A stretch of 60,291 nucleotides of DNA from Bacillota bacterium (GTDB lineage: Bacteria > Bacillota > Clostridia > Lachnospirales > Lachnospiraceae). The stretch covers positions 1-60,291 of the forward strand of contig JAEZRJ010000026.1 of assembly GCA_023412855.1 (NCBI GenBank). The letters run 5' to 3'. Position numbers and translations under genes: made by a program. A model generated the notes under the pieces. It was not told the DNA's origin. It made no database searches and saw nothing but the letters and a program-made list of their open reading frames with translations. Positions 51,987 through 59,365 of this stretch are shown here, piece by piece; the first letter of the stretch is position 1; each line of letters starts with the position of its first letter.

Positions 51987-53311
51987 GTTTTGAATTCGAT
52001 ACATTAAAGGTTCAGGCAGGATATCAGGCATCACAGCATAACAATGCGGTATCTGTACCGATTTATCAGACGGCAGCCTTTACGCTTGGAGACAGCTACC
52101 GTGCAGACCGGTTATTCTCTTTTTCGGAAGAAGATCCTATTTATACAAGGCTTTCTAACCCAACGGTAGATGTTTTGGAAAAACGCACAGCAGCGATTCA
52201 CGGTGCGGCAGGAGCAATCGCACTGGCTTCGGGTATGGCCGCTGTTTCCTATACGCTTTTAAATGTGGCGGGAAAAGGCGGGCACATTTTGACAACTGCA
52301 CGCCTTTACGGAGGAACTGTTGACAGCTTTGGACATTTGCTGCCGGATTTAGGAATTCAAATTGATATAGTGGAGGATCCGGATCATCCGGAGGAATTTC
52401 TCAAAAAGTTAACACCTGATACGAAGGCCATTTTTATTGAAAGTCTGACCAATCCCTTTGCAACAATTCCGGATTTTGAGGCAATAGCCCAAATAGCCCA
52501 TTCTCACGGTATTCCGCTGATTGTTGATAATACGCTTGCGACTCCTTATCTATTCAATCCCTTTACATACGGCGCAGACATAGTCGTTTATTCGGCAACG
52601 AAAGCATTTTCAGGGCATGGGAATGTGATTGCAGGAATTGTGGTGGAAAGCGGAAGGTTTCCTTATGACAACGGCAACTTTCCCCACTTTGAGAAGCCTT
52701 TGTGGTTTTTGAGGGATGAGCAGGAGAAAGAGAGAAGCATTCTTCAAGTTTTTCCTGATATTCCCTTTACAGGCAGACTGCGGGCAGTGCATCTGAATTA
52801 TCTCGGGGCGGCACTCAGCCCTTTTGATGCCTATCTTATTCTCCTCGGTCTGGAGACTATTTCGGAAAGGGTGGAAAAACAGGTATCCAATACAAAGGCT
52901 GTTCTGCAATATTTGGAGAAAGCTGAACATGTCAGCTGGATCCGTTATCCGTATGCAGAGGGAAATCCTTACAGGAATTTGGCAGACCGTTATTTCCCCA
53001 AAGGGGCAGGTTCCGTATTATCTTTCGGCTTTTTTGGGACGGAGGAACAAAAGAGGAAATTTCTTGAATCAACGAAGATATTTGGGTATCAGGCCAATAT
53101 CGGAGATGCGCGCTCACTCATTATTAATCCTGCCCAAACGACTCACGTTGAGCTTACGGAGAAACAAAGAGAGCTCGTCGGACTGGGAGCCGAGACGATA
53201 CGTTTATCTCTAGGACTGGAAAGTGCTGCGGACTTAATCGCAGATCTGGAGCAGGCTTTCAGGAAGGCGTTTACAATTGAAACGGCAGATAAGGATTATA
53301 AAAATGAATGA
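51983..53311 (+). CDS. metY: O-acetylhomoserine sulfhydrylase, first copy (MetY-like)
   Basis: A 442-residue PLP enzyme. FDTLKVQAGY, YTRLSNPTVDVLEKR, ALASGMAAVSYTLLN, IVDNTLATPYLF and YSATKAFSGHGN (PLP lysine 207) match O-acetylhomoserine (thiol)-lyase. It makes homocysteine from sulfide or methionine from methanethiol. It overlaps the ATPase gene before it and the acetyltransferase after it. A paralogue lies at 58026, so the nitrogenase-like genes are flanked by two copies. Confidence 0.92.
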   Translation: MSFEFDTLKVQAGYQASQHNNAVSVPIYQTAAFTLGDSYRADRLFSFSEEDPIYTRLSNPTVDVLEKRTAAIHGAAGAIALASGMAAVSYTLLNVAGKGGHILTTARLYGGTVDSFGHLLPDLGIQIDIVEDPDHPEEFLKKLTPDTKAIFIESLTNPFATIPDFEAIAQIAHSHGIPLIVDNTLATPYLFNPFTYGADIVVYSATKAFSGHGNVIAGIVVESGRFPYDNGNFPHFEKPLWFLRDEQEKERSILQVFPDIPFTGRLRAVHLNYLGAALSPFDAYLILLGLETISERVEKQVSNTKAVLQYLEKAEHVSWIRYPYAEGNPYRNLADRYFPKGAGSVLSFGFFGTEEQKRKFLESTKIFGYQANIGDARSLIINPAQTTHVELTEKQRELVGLGAETIRLSLGLESAADLIADLEQAFRKAFTIETADKDYKNE

Positions 53312-53834
53312 CTATAGAGCCGGATTTACAATTCGGGCAGGAGAAGAAAAGGATTCCGAATTGATCTTATCTATGATTCGGGAACTTGCAGCTTTTGAAG
53401 GGCTCGACCATGAAATTACGGCAACGGCTGAGGATATTAGGAAATCTCTTTTTGAAAAAAAGCAGGCTGAGGTGGTTATCGGATGGTTTTATGAAAAACC
53501 CGCAGCATTTGCGCTGTATTTCTATAACTATTCTACCTTTCTCGGGAAGGCAGGCCTGTATTTGGAAGACCTGTTCGTCAGAGAAGAATACCGCAAACAG
53601 GGCTTAGGAAGGGAAATGCTCCGTTATCTGGCCCGTACTGCGGTGGAAAACCAATGTGAAAGGCTTGACTGGTTATGCCTTGACTGGAATAGCCCGGCTA
53701 TCGAGTTCTATGAAAGTTTTGGTGCGTATATGCTTGACGACAGGCGTATGTTCCGAATGAGCGGAGATAAACTTTCCGCATTTGCCGGGACGGAAAATGA
53801 ATTTTTTAATAGGAGGATGCTATGGGAAACATAG
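53304..53834 (+). CDS. GNAT acetyltransferase, SSAT/thialysine type
   Basis: A 176-residue GNAT. LYFYNYSTFLGKAGLYLEDLFVREEYRKQGLGREMLRYLA is the acetyl-CoA region in the form typical of spermidine/spermine and thialysine N-acetyltransferases, and LDWNSPAIEFYESFGA closes the fold. In a sulfur operon a thialysine-like or other S-containing amine is an attractive acceptor, but this is inference. It overlaps metY by eight bases and the NifD-like gene by 13, so it is tightly coupled to both. Confidence 0.85.
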   Translation: MNDYRAGFTIRAGEEKDSELILSMIRELAAFEGLDHEITATAEDIRKSLFEKKQAEVVIGWFYEKPAAFALYFYNYSTFLGKAGLYLEDLFVREEYRKQGLGREMLRYLARTAVENQCERLDWLCLDWNSPAIEFYESFGAYMLDDRRMFRMSGDKLSAFAGTENEFFNRRMLWET

Positions 53835-55297
53835 ATTTACAGATACCGGAGGTATCGATCAGGGAAATACGCCTGGGTTCTATTACGGGCTTTCAGGGGG
53901 GAGCGGAGGAACTGGTAAAAAGCTCCCGCTGCGGACTAAGGGATAAAGGCAGGTCTTTTTCCCAGTGCCTTGGATGCTCCACCTCGCAGGCAGCATGTAT
54001 GGTTATTTTAGTTCAGGATGCGGCTGTTATCAGCCATGGGCCGGTAGGCTGCTCATCCTGCTTCCATGAGTTCGCATTTACTTATCGGGTGAATTCTCCC
54101 CTTCGCGGCATCGAAAATCCGACACAGCGCAAGGTTTTTTCCACCAATCTTCAGGAAACGGATACCGTTTATGGAGGAGGGCAGAAGTTGGCAAAGGGTA
54201 TCCGGGAGGTTTATGAAAGAACCCACCCTAACGCTGTCTTCGTATTGACTACATGTGCTGCCGGAATCATCGGCGACGATGTGGAAAGCGTGTGCAATGA
54301 GGCTGAGGAGGAACTGGGCGTTCCTGTGGTAGCAATTTTCTGTGAAGGCTTCCGTTCCAAGGTATGGACTACCGGCTTTGACGCCAGCTACCATGGCATT
54401 GCGAGAAAGCTCATAAAGCCTGCCAGAGAAAAGAGAGATGATATCGTAAACGTCATCAATTTCTGGGGCTCTGACATTTTCAAAGACTGGTTTGAAGCCT
54501 TTGGGGTAAAACCCCGGTATATCACTCCCTATTCCACCGTGGAGGACTTATCCAGAGCCTCCGAAGCCGCGGCGACCATTCAGATTTGCCCGACCTTAGG
54601 CTCCTACCTGGGAGCTGCGCTGGAGCAGGAATTCGGCGTGCCGGAGATTAAGACGGCCCCGCCCTACGGAGTAGCCCAAACGGACCGCTGGTTCAGAGAG
54701 CTTGGAAAAATCCTTCATAAGGAGGAGGAAGCGGAACGGCTGATTGCAGCTAAGAAGGAGGAATACCTTCCTAAAATAGAAGAACTGCGGCAGAAACTGA
54801 AAGGAAAATCAGCTTATGTGACGGCAGGGGCGGCCCATGGTCATGCGCTTTTGGCCTTGCTGGGCGAGCTGGGAATGAAGGCCAAGGGAGCCGCTATCTT
54901 CCACCATGACCCTCTTTATGACAGCGGCAGCGAGGAAGGCGATTTGCTGGCACAGCGGGTAAAAGATTACGGAGATGTTCCCAATTTCAACATATGTAAT
55001 AAGCAGGAATTCGAGCTGGTAAATATGCTGAACCGCTTGCAGCCGGATGTTTTGCTGGCAAGGCACGGAGGTATGACGCTTTGGGGAGCGAAGTTAGGAA
55101 TTCCTTCCCTGCTTATCGGTGATGAACATTACAGCATGGGTTACGAGGGAATCGTGCGCTATGGAGAGCGTATCGTAGAAACTTTAGAAAACAACGAGTT
55201 TGTTAAAAATCTTAAAAAGCATGCCATCAATCCCTATACGAAATGGTGGCTGCAGCAGGAACCGTATACTTTTTTAGAAGGAGGTAATGTGCAGTGA
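53822..55297 (+). CDS. Nitrogenase component 1-like protein, NifD-type subunit
   Basis: A 491-residue protein of the nitrogenase/oxidoreductase family. P-cluster-type cysteines are in QCLGCSTSQAAC (C52), ISHGPVGCSSC (C77) and TTCAAGIIGDD (C145). The active-site cofactor Cys of NifD matches C256 in IQICPTLGSYLGAALEQEFGVP, and the cofactor His matches H436 in GDEHYSMGYEG. Keeping both cofactor ligands argues for a catalytic subunit, not a NifE scaffold. CEGFR (174-178) is as in NifD, but the following active-site stretch is different, so dinitrogen is an unlikely substrate. Probably a reductase of a sulfur compound; it starts inside the acetyltransferase gene. Confidence 0.88.
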   Translation: MGNIDLQIPEVSIREIRLGSITGFQGGAEELVKSSRCGLRDKGRSFSQCLGCSTSQAACMVILVQDAAVISHGPVGCSSCFHEFAFTYRVNSPLRGIENPTQRKVFSTNLQETDTVYGGGQKLAKGIREVYERTHPNAVFVLTTCAAGIIGDDVESVCNEAEEELGVPVVAIFCEGFRSKVWTTGFDASYHGIARKLIKPAREKRDDIVNVINFWGSDIFKDWFEAFGVKPRYITPYSTVEDLSRASEAAATIQICPTLGSYLGAALEQEFGVPEIKTAPPYGVAQTDRWFRELGKILHKEEEAERLIAAKKEEYLPKIEELRQKLKGKSAYVTAGAAHGHALLALLGELGMKAKGAAIFHHDPLYDSGSEEGDLLAQRVKDYGDVPNFNICNKQEFELVNMLNRLQPDVLLARHGGMTLWGAKLGIPSLLIGDEHYSMGYEGIVRYGERIVETLENNEFVKNLKKHAINPYTKWWLQQEPYTFLEGGNVQ

Positions 55298-56631
55298 GCG
55301 GAATCATCGAACAGGAACGTTATACCTGCGCCATCGGCGCGCTGCAAAGTGTGGTAGCTATTCCAAAGGCCGTGCCGATTCTTCATTCCGGTCCCGGCTG
55401 CGGCAATATGATTCAGGGGTTCTTCGAGCGCTCCACGGGTTATGCGGGAGGAAACACCTCTCCGTGTACGAATTTCAGCGAGAAAGAGGTGGTATTCGGG
55501 GGAATGGAACGCTTAAGGGAAATCGTATCCAATACGTATAAGGTGCTGGATACCGACTTGCAGGTGATTCTGACAGGATGTACTGCCGGTATCGTAGGCG
55601 ACGATGTGGAGTCTCTGGCAGATGAATTCAGGGATTTGGGAAAGCCTATCGTATCCGTGGAAACAGCGGGTTTCAAATGCAGTAATTTCGAGTCGCACAG
55701 CCTTGTAGTGAACGCGATCCTCGACCAATATGTCAGCAAATTTGAGGATGAGAACCCGGTGCGCAGCGAGAAAAATACGGTAAATCTTTTTGCCTCCCTT
55801 CCCTATCAGGACCCATTCTGGAAGGGGAATTTGAGAGAATATAAGAGGCTGTTGGAGGGAATCGGATTAAAGGTACATATTCTTTTCGGGCCGCAGTCGG
55901 AGGGGGTGGAGGAATGGAAGAGGATTCCCAGAGCGAATTTCAACATTCTCGTGTCTCCCTGGTACGGACTTCCCATCGCAGAACATTTGGAAGATGTCTA
56001 TGAACAGCCCTTTACACGCTTTCCGAACGTACCGATAGGAGCCAATGAAACGGAGCGTTTTCTTCGTCAGGTCATTGATTTTGCTAAGGAGAAGGGGGCA
56101 CAGATAGACGAAGAGGCGGCACAGGAATTTATAAAGAAGGAGAGAGAAGCCTATTATGAGGAAATCGACAATCTTGCAACTTTCCTGCTGGAATTCCGCT
56201 ACGGACTTCCGAACCATGTACATATTTTGCACGATGCAGGATATGTAGTGGGACTTTCCAAATTTTTGCTCCATGAGGTCGGTATTGTTCCTAAGGAGCA
56301 GTTTATTACGGATAATACACCCAAAAAGTTCAAAGAACAGATAGCGGCGGAGCTTAGAAGTACTTCGGAGAAACGTGAGATTCCGCTCACCTTCGAACCG
56401 GATGCAGGTAAGGTTCAAGATGCGATACGCGCCCTGAGTCATCAGGGAAGAGGGTTAATCATAGGAAGCGGTTGGGATAAGGAGCTTGCGAGGGAAAAGG
56501 ACTATGATTTTCTGTCTGCAGCAGTGCCTACACCATACCGGCTTGTGCTTACGACAAATTACGTAGGTTTCTCCGGTGGTCTCAGAGTCATTGAAGATAT
56601 TTATGATAGGGTACTATCGACCTATCGGTAA
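55294..56631 (+). CDS. Nitrogenase component 1-like protein, NifK-type subunit
   Basis: A 445-residue partner of the NifD-like protein. The three P-cluster-type cysteines are C12 (RYTCAIGALQ), C36 (HSGPGCGN) and C96 (LTGCTAGIVGDD). It lacks cofactor ligands, as expected of a beta subunit, and is shorter than NifK (about 520), starting close to the first cysteine. The start is GTG 55294, overlapping the upstream stop, with GGAGG at 55280. Together the pair should form an alpha2beta2 complex receiving electrons from a NifH-like protein that is not in this window. Confidence 0.88.
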   Translation: MSGIIEQERYTCAIGALQSVVAIPKAVPILHSGPGCGNMIQGFFERSTGYAGGNTSPCTNFSEKEVVFGGMERLREIVSNTYKVLDTDLQVILTGCTAGIVGDDVESLADEFRDLGKPIVSVETAGFKCSNFESHSLVVNAILDQYVSKFEDENPVRSEKNTVNLFASLPYQDPFWKGNLREYKRLLEGIGLKVHILFGPQSEGVEEWKRIPRANFNILVSPWYGLPIAEHLEDVYEQPFTRFPNVPIGANETERFLRQVIDFAKEKGAQIDEEAAQEFIKKEREAYYEEIDNLATFLLEFRYGLPNHVHILHDAGYVVGLSKFLLHEVGIVPKEQFITDNTPKKFKEQIAAELRSTSEKREIPLTFEPDAGKVQDAIRALSHQGRGLIIGSGWDKELAREKDYDFLSAAVPTPYRLVLTTNYVGFSGGLRVIEDIYDRVLSTYR

Positions 56632-56640
56632 GGAGGAAGA

Positions 56641-56698
56641 AGGTTGAAAGAAATACACTTTCAACATCCTCGATTTGTACGCCCGCTAAAGCGGGCAG
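56641..56698 (+). repeat. Two hairpins between the NifK-like and NifX-like genes
   Basis: The first, GGTTGAAAG...CTTTCAACATCC, repeats the motif found in the clpB leader (14457-14500). The second, GCCCGCTAAAGCGGGC, directly precedes the next ribosome site. Neither has a T-run, so they are more likely RNA-processing or stability elements. Confidence 0.55.
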
Positions 56699-56710
56699 AT
56701 GGGAGCAAAG

Positions 56711-57040
56711 ATGAGAATTGCACTTGCCAGCACTGACGGCACATGGGTGGATCAGCATTTCGGAAGCGCCCGCTATTTTCAAATTTTTGACTTAAATGAG
56801 GAAGCATGTGATTTCGTAGAAGCCCGCCGGACAGAAAGCTACTGCCGCGGCAATTGTGAAGGCGGTTTCGAGCATTTGCTGAAGGCACTTAACGACTGCG
56901 ATTCCATTTTCGTCGTGAAAATCGGTCAGGGCGCCGCTGCGTTTATGATAAGTCATGGAAAACGGGTCTTTGAGGCATATGGTCCCGTGAAGGATATTTT
57001 AGATAAGCTTTTAAAAGAAGGTTTGCTGGAAGAGAGGTAA
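56711..57040 (+). CDS. NifX/NifB C-terminal-domain-like cofactor-binding protein
   Basis: A 109-residue protein of the dinitrogenase iron-molybdenum cofactor-binding family. MRIALASTDGTWVDQHFGSARYFQIFDL is the conserved N terminus with the HFG motif. SYCRGNCEGG adds a cysteine pair, and IGQGAAAFMISHGKRVFEA follows the family pattern. Such proteins carry NifB cofactor or related iron-sulfur clusters between assembly and target proteins. Here it is a separate gene directly before NifB, instead of fused to it. ATG 56711 follows GGGAGC. Confidence 0.88.
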   Translation: MRIALASTDGTWVDQHFGSARYFQIFDLNEEACDFVEARRTESYCRGNCEGGFEHLLKALNDCDSIFVVKIGQGAAAFMISHGKRVFEAYGPVKDILDKLLKEGLLEER

Positions 57041-57044
57041 AAAT

Positions 57045-57920
57045 ATGGCAAAGAGCTTCGATGAATTAGCTGCATCGCATCCCTGCTTTGCGGTGGGGGC
57101 AAAAGTAAATAAGGGCAGAGTGCATCTCCCGGTTTCTCCGGGGTGCAACATTCTTTGCCGTTTCTGTGACAGGAAGATCAATGATGTGGATGTCCGTCCG
57201 GGAGTGGCAGCGACGATCATTACCCCCGAAGAAGCCGTAGAGGTGGTACGAAAGGCGGTAGAGCTATGTCCCGACATTACGGTGGCAGGAGTGGCAGGTC
57301 CCGGGGATACCCTGGCTACCCCATATGCACTGGAAACCTTCCGGTTGATTAAAAAGGAATTCCCCGACATTATCAAGTGCATGAGTACCAATGGGCTTCT
57401 CCTGCCGGAATATCAACAGGATATTATCGATGTAGGAATCGATTCCCTCACCGTTACGGTCAATGCGGTGGATCCGGCGATTCAGGCACAGATTTGCGGC
57501 GGAATCACATATAAAGGAAAAAGATATGAAGGATTGGAGGCGGCGGAAATATTGATCCGTAATCAGCTAAACGGCATTAAGGCCGTTTCGGATGCCGGAG
57601 TCACGGTGAAGGTGAATACGGTGCTGATACCGGAAATCAATGCGGACCACGTGGAAACGGTAGCTAAAACGGTTTCGGAAGCGGGTGCAAAAATCTACAA
57701 TATCATTCCGCTCATTCCCCAGCACGAGTTGAATTGGTGTTCGGCTCCTGATTGCAGACTGCTTAGTGAGGTCAGAGGCAGGGCAGAGCAATATATCAAT
57801 GTTTTCCGTCATTGCCAAAGATGCCGCGCCGATGCGGCGGGCATACCCGGCGGGGAAGATTTCTCCAAGCTGATTTATATAAGGCCCGTTGTGCAGGAAA
57901 ACACATTTTCTCACGGTTGA
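57045..57920 (+). CDS. nifB: NifB-type radical SAM cofactor synthase
   Basis: A 291-residue radical SAM protein. HPCF, HLPVSPGCNILCRFC (CX3CX2C: C34, C38, C41), RPGVAATIITPEEA, VAGVAGPGD, CMSTNGLLLP, VTVNAVDP, KVNTVLIPEIN and the C-terminal HCQRCRADAAG are all NifB hallmarks. NifB makes the carbide-centred iron-sulfur precursor of nitrogenase cofactors. Its presence, four bases after the NifX-like gene, predicts that the NifDK-like complex carries a NifB-derived cofactor. The C-terminal NifX domain of long NifB proteins is missing and supplied separately. Confidence 0.93.
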   Translation: MAKSFDELAASHPCFAVGAKVNKGRVHLPVSPGCNILCRFCDRKINDVDVRPGVAATIITPEEAVEVVRKAVELCPDITVAGVAGPGDTLATPYALETFRLIKKEFPDIIKCMSTNGLLLPEYQQDIIDVGIDSLTVTVNAVDPAIQAQICGGITYKGKRYEGLEAAEILIRNQLNGIKAVSDAGVTVKVNTVLIPEINADHVETVAKTVSEAGAKIYNIIPLIPQHELNWCSAPDCRLLSEVRGRAEQYINVFRHCQRCRADAAGIPGGEDFSKLIYIRPVVQENTFSHG

Positions 57921-58025
57921 GAAATGATCATAGGACGCATTTCAGGAAAGGGGGTGGTGGCATATGGAATGTGAGTGTAGTATCCCGGACTGTTGCAGCA
58001 CTTTAAAAAGAAAAGGAGAAATGTT
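57921..58025. other. Gap between nifB and the second metY, with a cysteine-rich frame
   Basis: ATG 57964, after AAAGGGGGTGG, opens MECECSIPDCCSTLKRKGEM in a frame offset from metY2 and continuing to 58218. Five of its first eleven residues are cysteine or flank one (C3, C5, C10, C11). It may be a regulatory upstream frame; I do not call it as a gene. Confidence 0.35.
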
Positions 58026-59348
58026 ATGTCAGAGGAAACGAAAAGGGCCCCGTACCGGTTTGACACCCAGAAGGTCAGAGCGGGATATGAGCCAAAGGAT
58101 CACAAATATGCGGTGTCGCCGCCTATTTACCAGACTGCGTCTTATGACTTTCGAGATGTGGAGAATGCGAAAAACTTATTCAGCTTTAAAGAACAGGGAT
58201 TCCTATATACCCGTGTAGGAAATCCTACGGTAGCGGTGTTGGAGGAGAGGGTGCGGGTGCTGGAAGGAGCTGCTGCAGCCATCGGCGTGGCTTCGGGGAT
58301 GGCGGCTATCAGTTACACGTTGCTTAACCTTGCCGAGGGGGGCGGAAGAATACTGACTTCTCCCTTCTTATATGGAGGCAGTGCCGACAGCTTTAAGAAA
58401 ATTTACCCCAAATTCGGTATTCACTTCGATATCGCTAAGAATCTGGAGCATCCGGAGAAATTGGGAGAAGAAATAGGGCCTGATACAAAGGCTATCTATA
58501 TCGAGAGCATCAGTAATCCGAATACGGTACTGCTTGACCTTGATGCCATATCCAAAGTGGCGCACGAACACGGTATTCCGGTAGTGGTGGATAATACGGT
58601 GGCGACTCCGTATCTGTATCATCCTTTTGCACACGGCGCAGATATTGTTGTATACTCCGCTACCAAGGGCCTTAGCGGACATGGAAATCTCATTGCAGGC
58701 CTTATTCTGGAAAGCGGGACATTCGATTATAAAACGGAAAAGTTTCCGCAATTTTCTGAAAAATATTATACCCTTAGAGATGAGAGCGGTACATACAGAA
58801 GCTTTCCGGAGGTATTTCCGGAAGCGCCCTTTACCTCCAGAATACGGTTTAATTACCTGAATTATTTCGGGGCGGCGCTTTCCCCCTTCGATGCGTATCT
58901 TTCCATCGTCGGCCTGGAAACGCTCTCGGAGCGCCTTTCCAAGCAGTCGAAGAACGCGCATAAGCTGGCATTATACTTATCCTCCCACGAAGGAGTAGAG
59001 TGGGTAAGGTATCCTGCCCTGGAGGAAAGTCCTTATCATCAGCTTTATAAGCGGGACTTTGAAAAGGGCGCAGGAGGACTTTTTTCCTTTGGTTTCAAAG
59101 GAAATGAGAAGCAGAAGGAAGTCTTTTTGAATGCAATAGAGCTGTTTCATTACCATGTGAATATTGGCGATGCCAGATCGTTGATCGTTAATTCCCCGCA
59201 GACCACTCATGGGGAACTTGATGAGCAGGAGAAGGCGGCTGCCGACATACCGGAAAATCTGATCCGCATTTCAGCGGGATTAGAGGATTCTGACGATTTG
59301 ATTGCTGATTTGGAGCAGGCGTTCCAAAAAGCATTTTCCATAAACTAG
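58026..59348 (+). CDS. O-acetylhomoserine sulfhydrylase, second copy (MetY-like)
   Basis: A 440-residue paralogue of the enzyme at 51983. FDTQKVRAGYEP, YTRVGNPTVAVLEER, GVASGMAAISYTLLN, VVDNTVATPYLYHPF and YSATKGLSGHGN (PLP lysine 214) are conserved. The two copies are clearly related but have diverged over their whole length, so they may use different thiols. This one lies between nifB and the transporter. Start is ATG 58026 after AAGGAG. Confidence 0.92.
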   Translation: MSEETKRAPYRFDTQKVRAGYEPKDHKYAVSPPIYQTASYDFRDVENAKNLFSFKEQGFLYTRVGNPTVAVLEERVRVLEGAAAAIGVASGMAAISYTLLNLAEGGGRILTSPFLYGGSADSFKKIYPKFGIHFDIAKNLEHPEKLGEEIGPDTKAIYIESISNPNTVLLDLDAISKVAHEHGIPVVVDNTVATPYLYHPFAHGADIVVYSATKGLSGHGNLIAGLILESGTFDYKTEKFPQFSEKYYTLRDESGTYRSFPEVFPEAPFTSRIRFNYLNYFGAALSPFDAYLSIVGLETLSERLSKQSKNAHKLALYLSSHEGVEWVRYPALEESPYHQLYKRDFEKGAGGLFSFGFKGNEKQKEVFLNAIELFHYHVNIGDARSLIVNSPQTTHGELDEQEKAAADIPENLIRISAGLEDSDDLIADLEQAFQKAFSIN

Positions 59349-59365
59349 ATTGGGAGGGAAAAGAT

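Noticed and set aside
53822..56631. Reading the NifD/NifK-like pair as a true dinitrogenase
   Set aside because: NifH, NifEN and other fixation genes are absent from the window, the active-site region after CEGFR differs from NifD, and all neighbours are sulfur-metabolism genes.
53822..56631. Reading the pair as protochlorophyllide/chlorophyllide reductase or CfbD
   Set aside because: Those enzymes do not use a NifB-derived cofactor, whereas here NifB is adjacent and both cofactor ligands (C256, H436) are kept.
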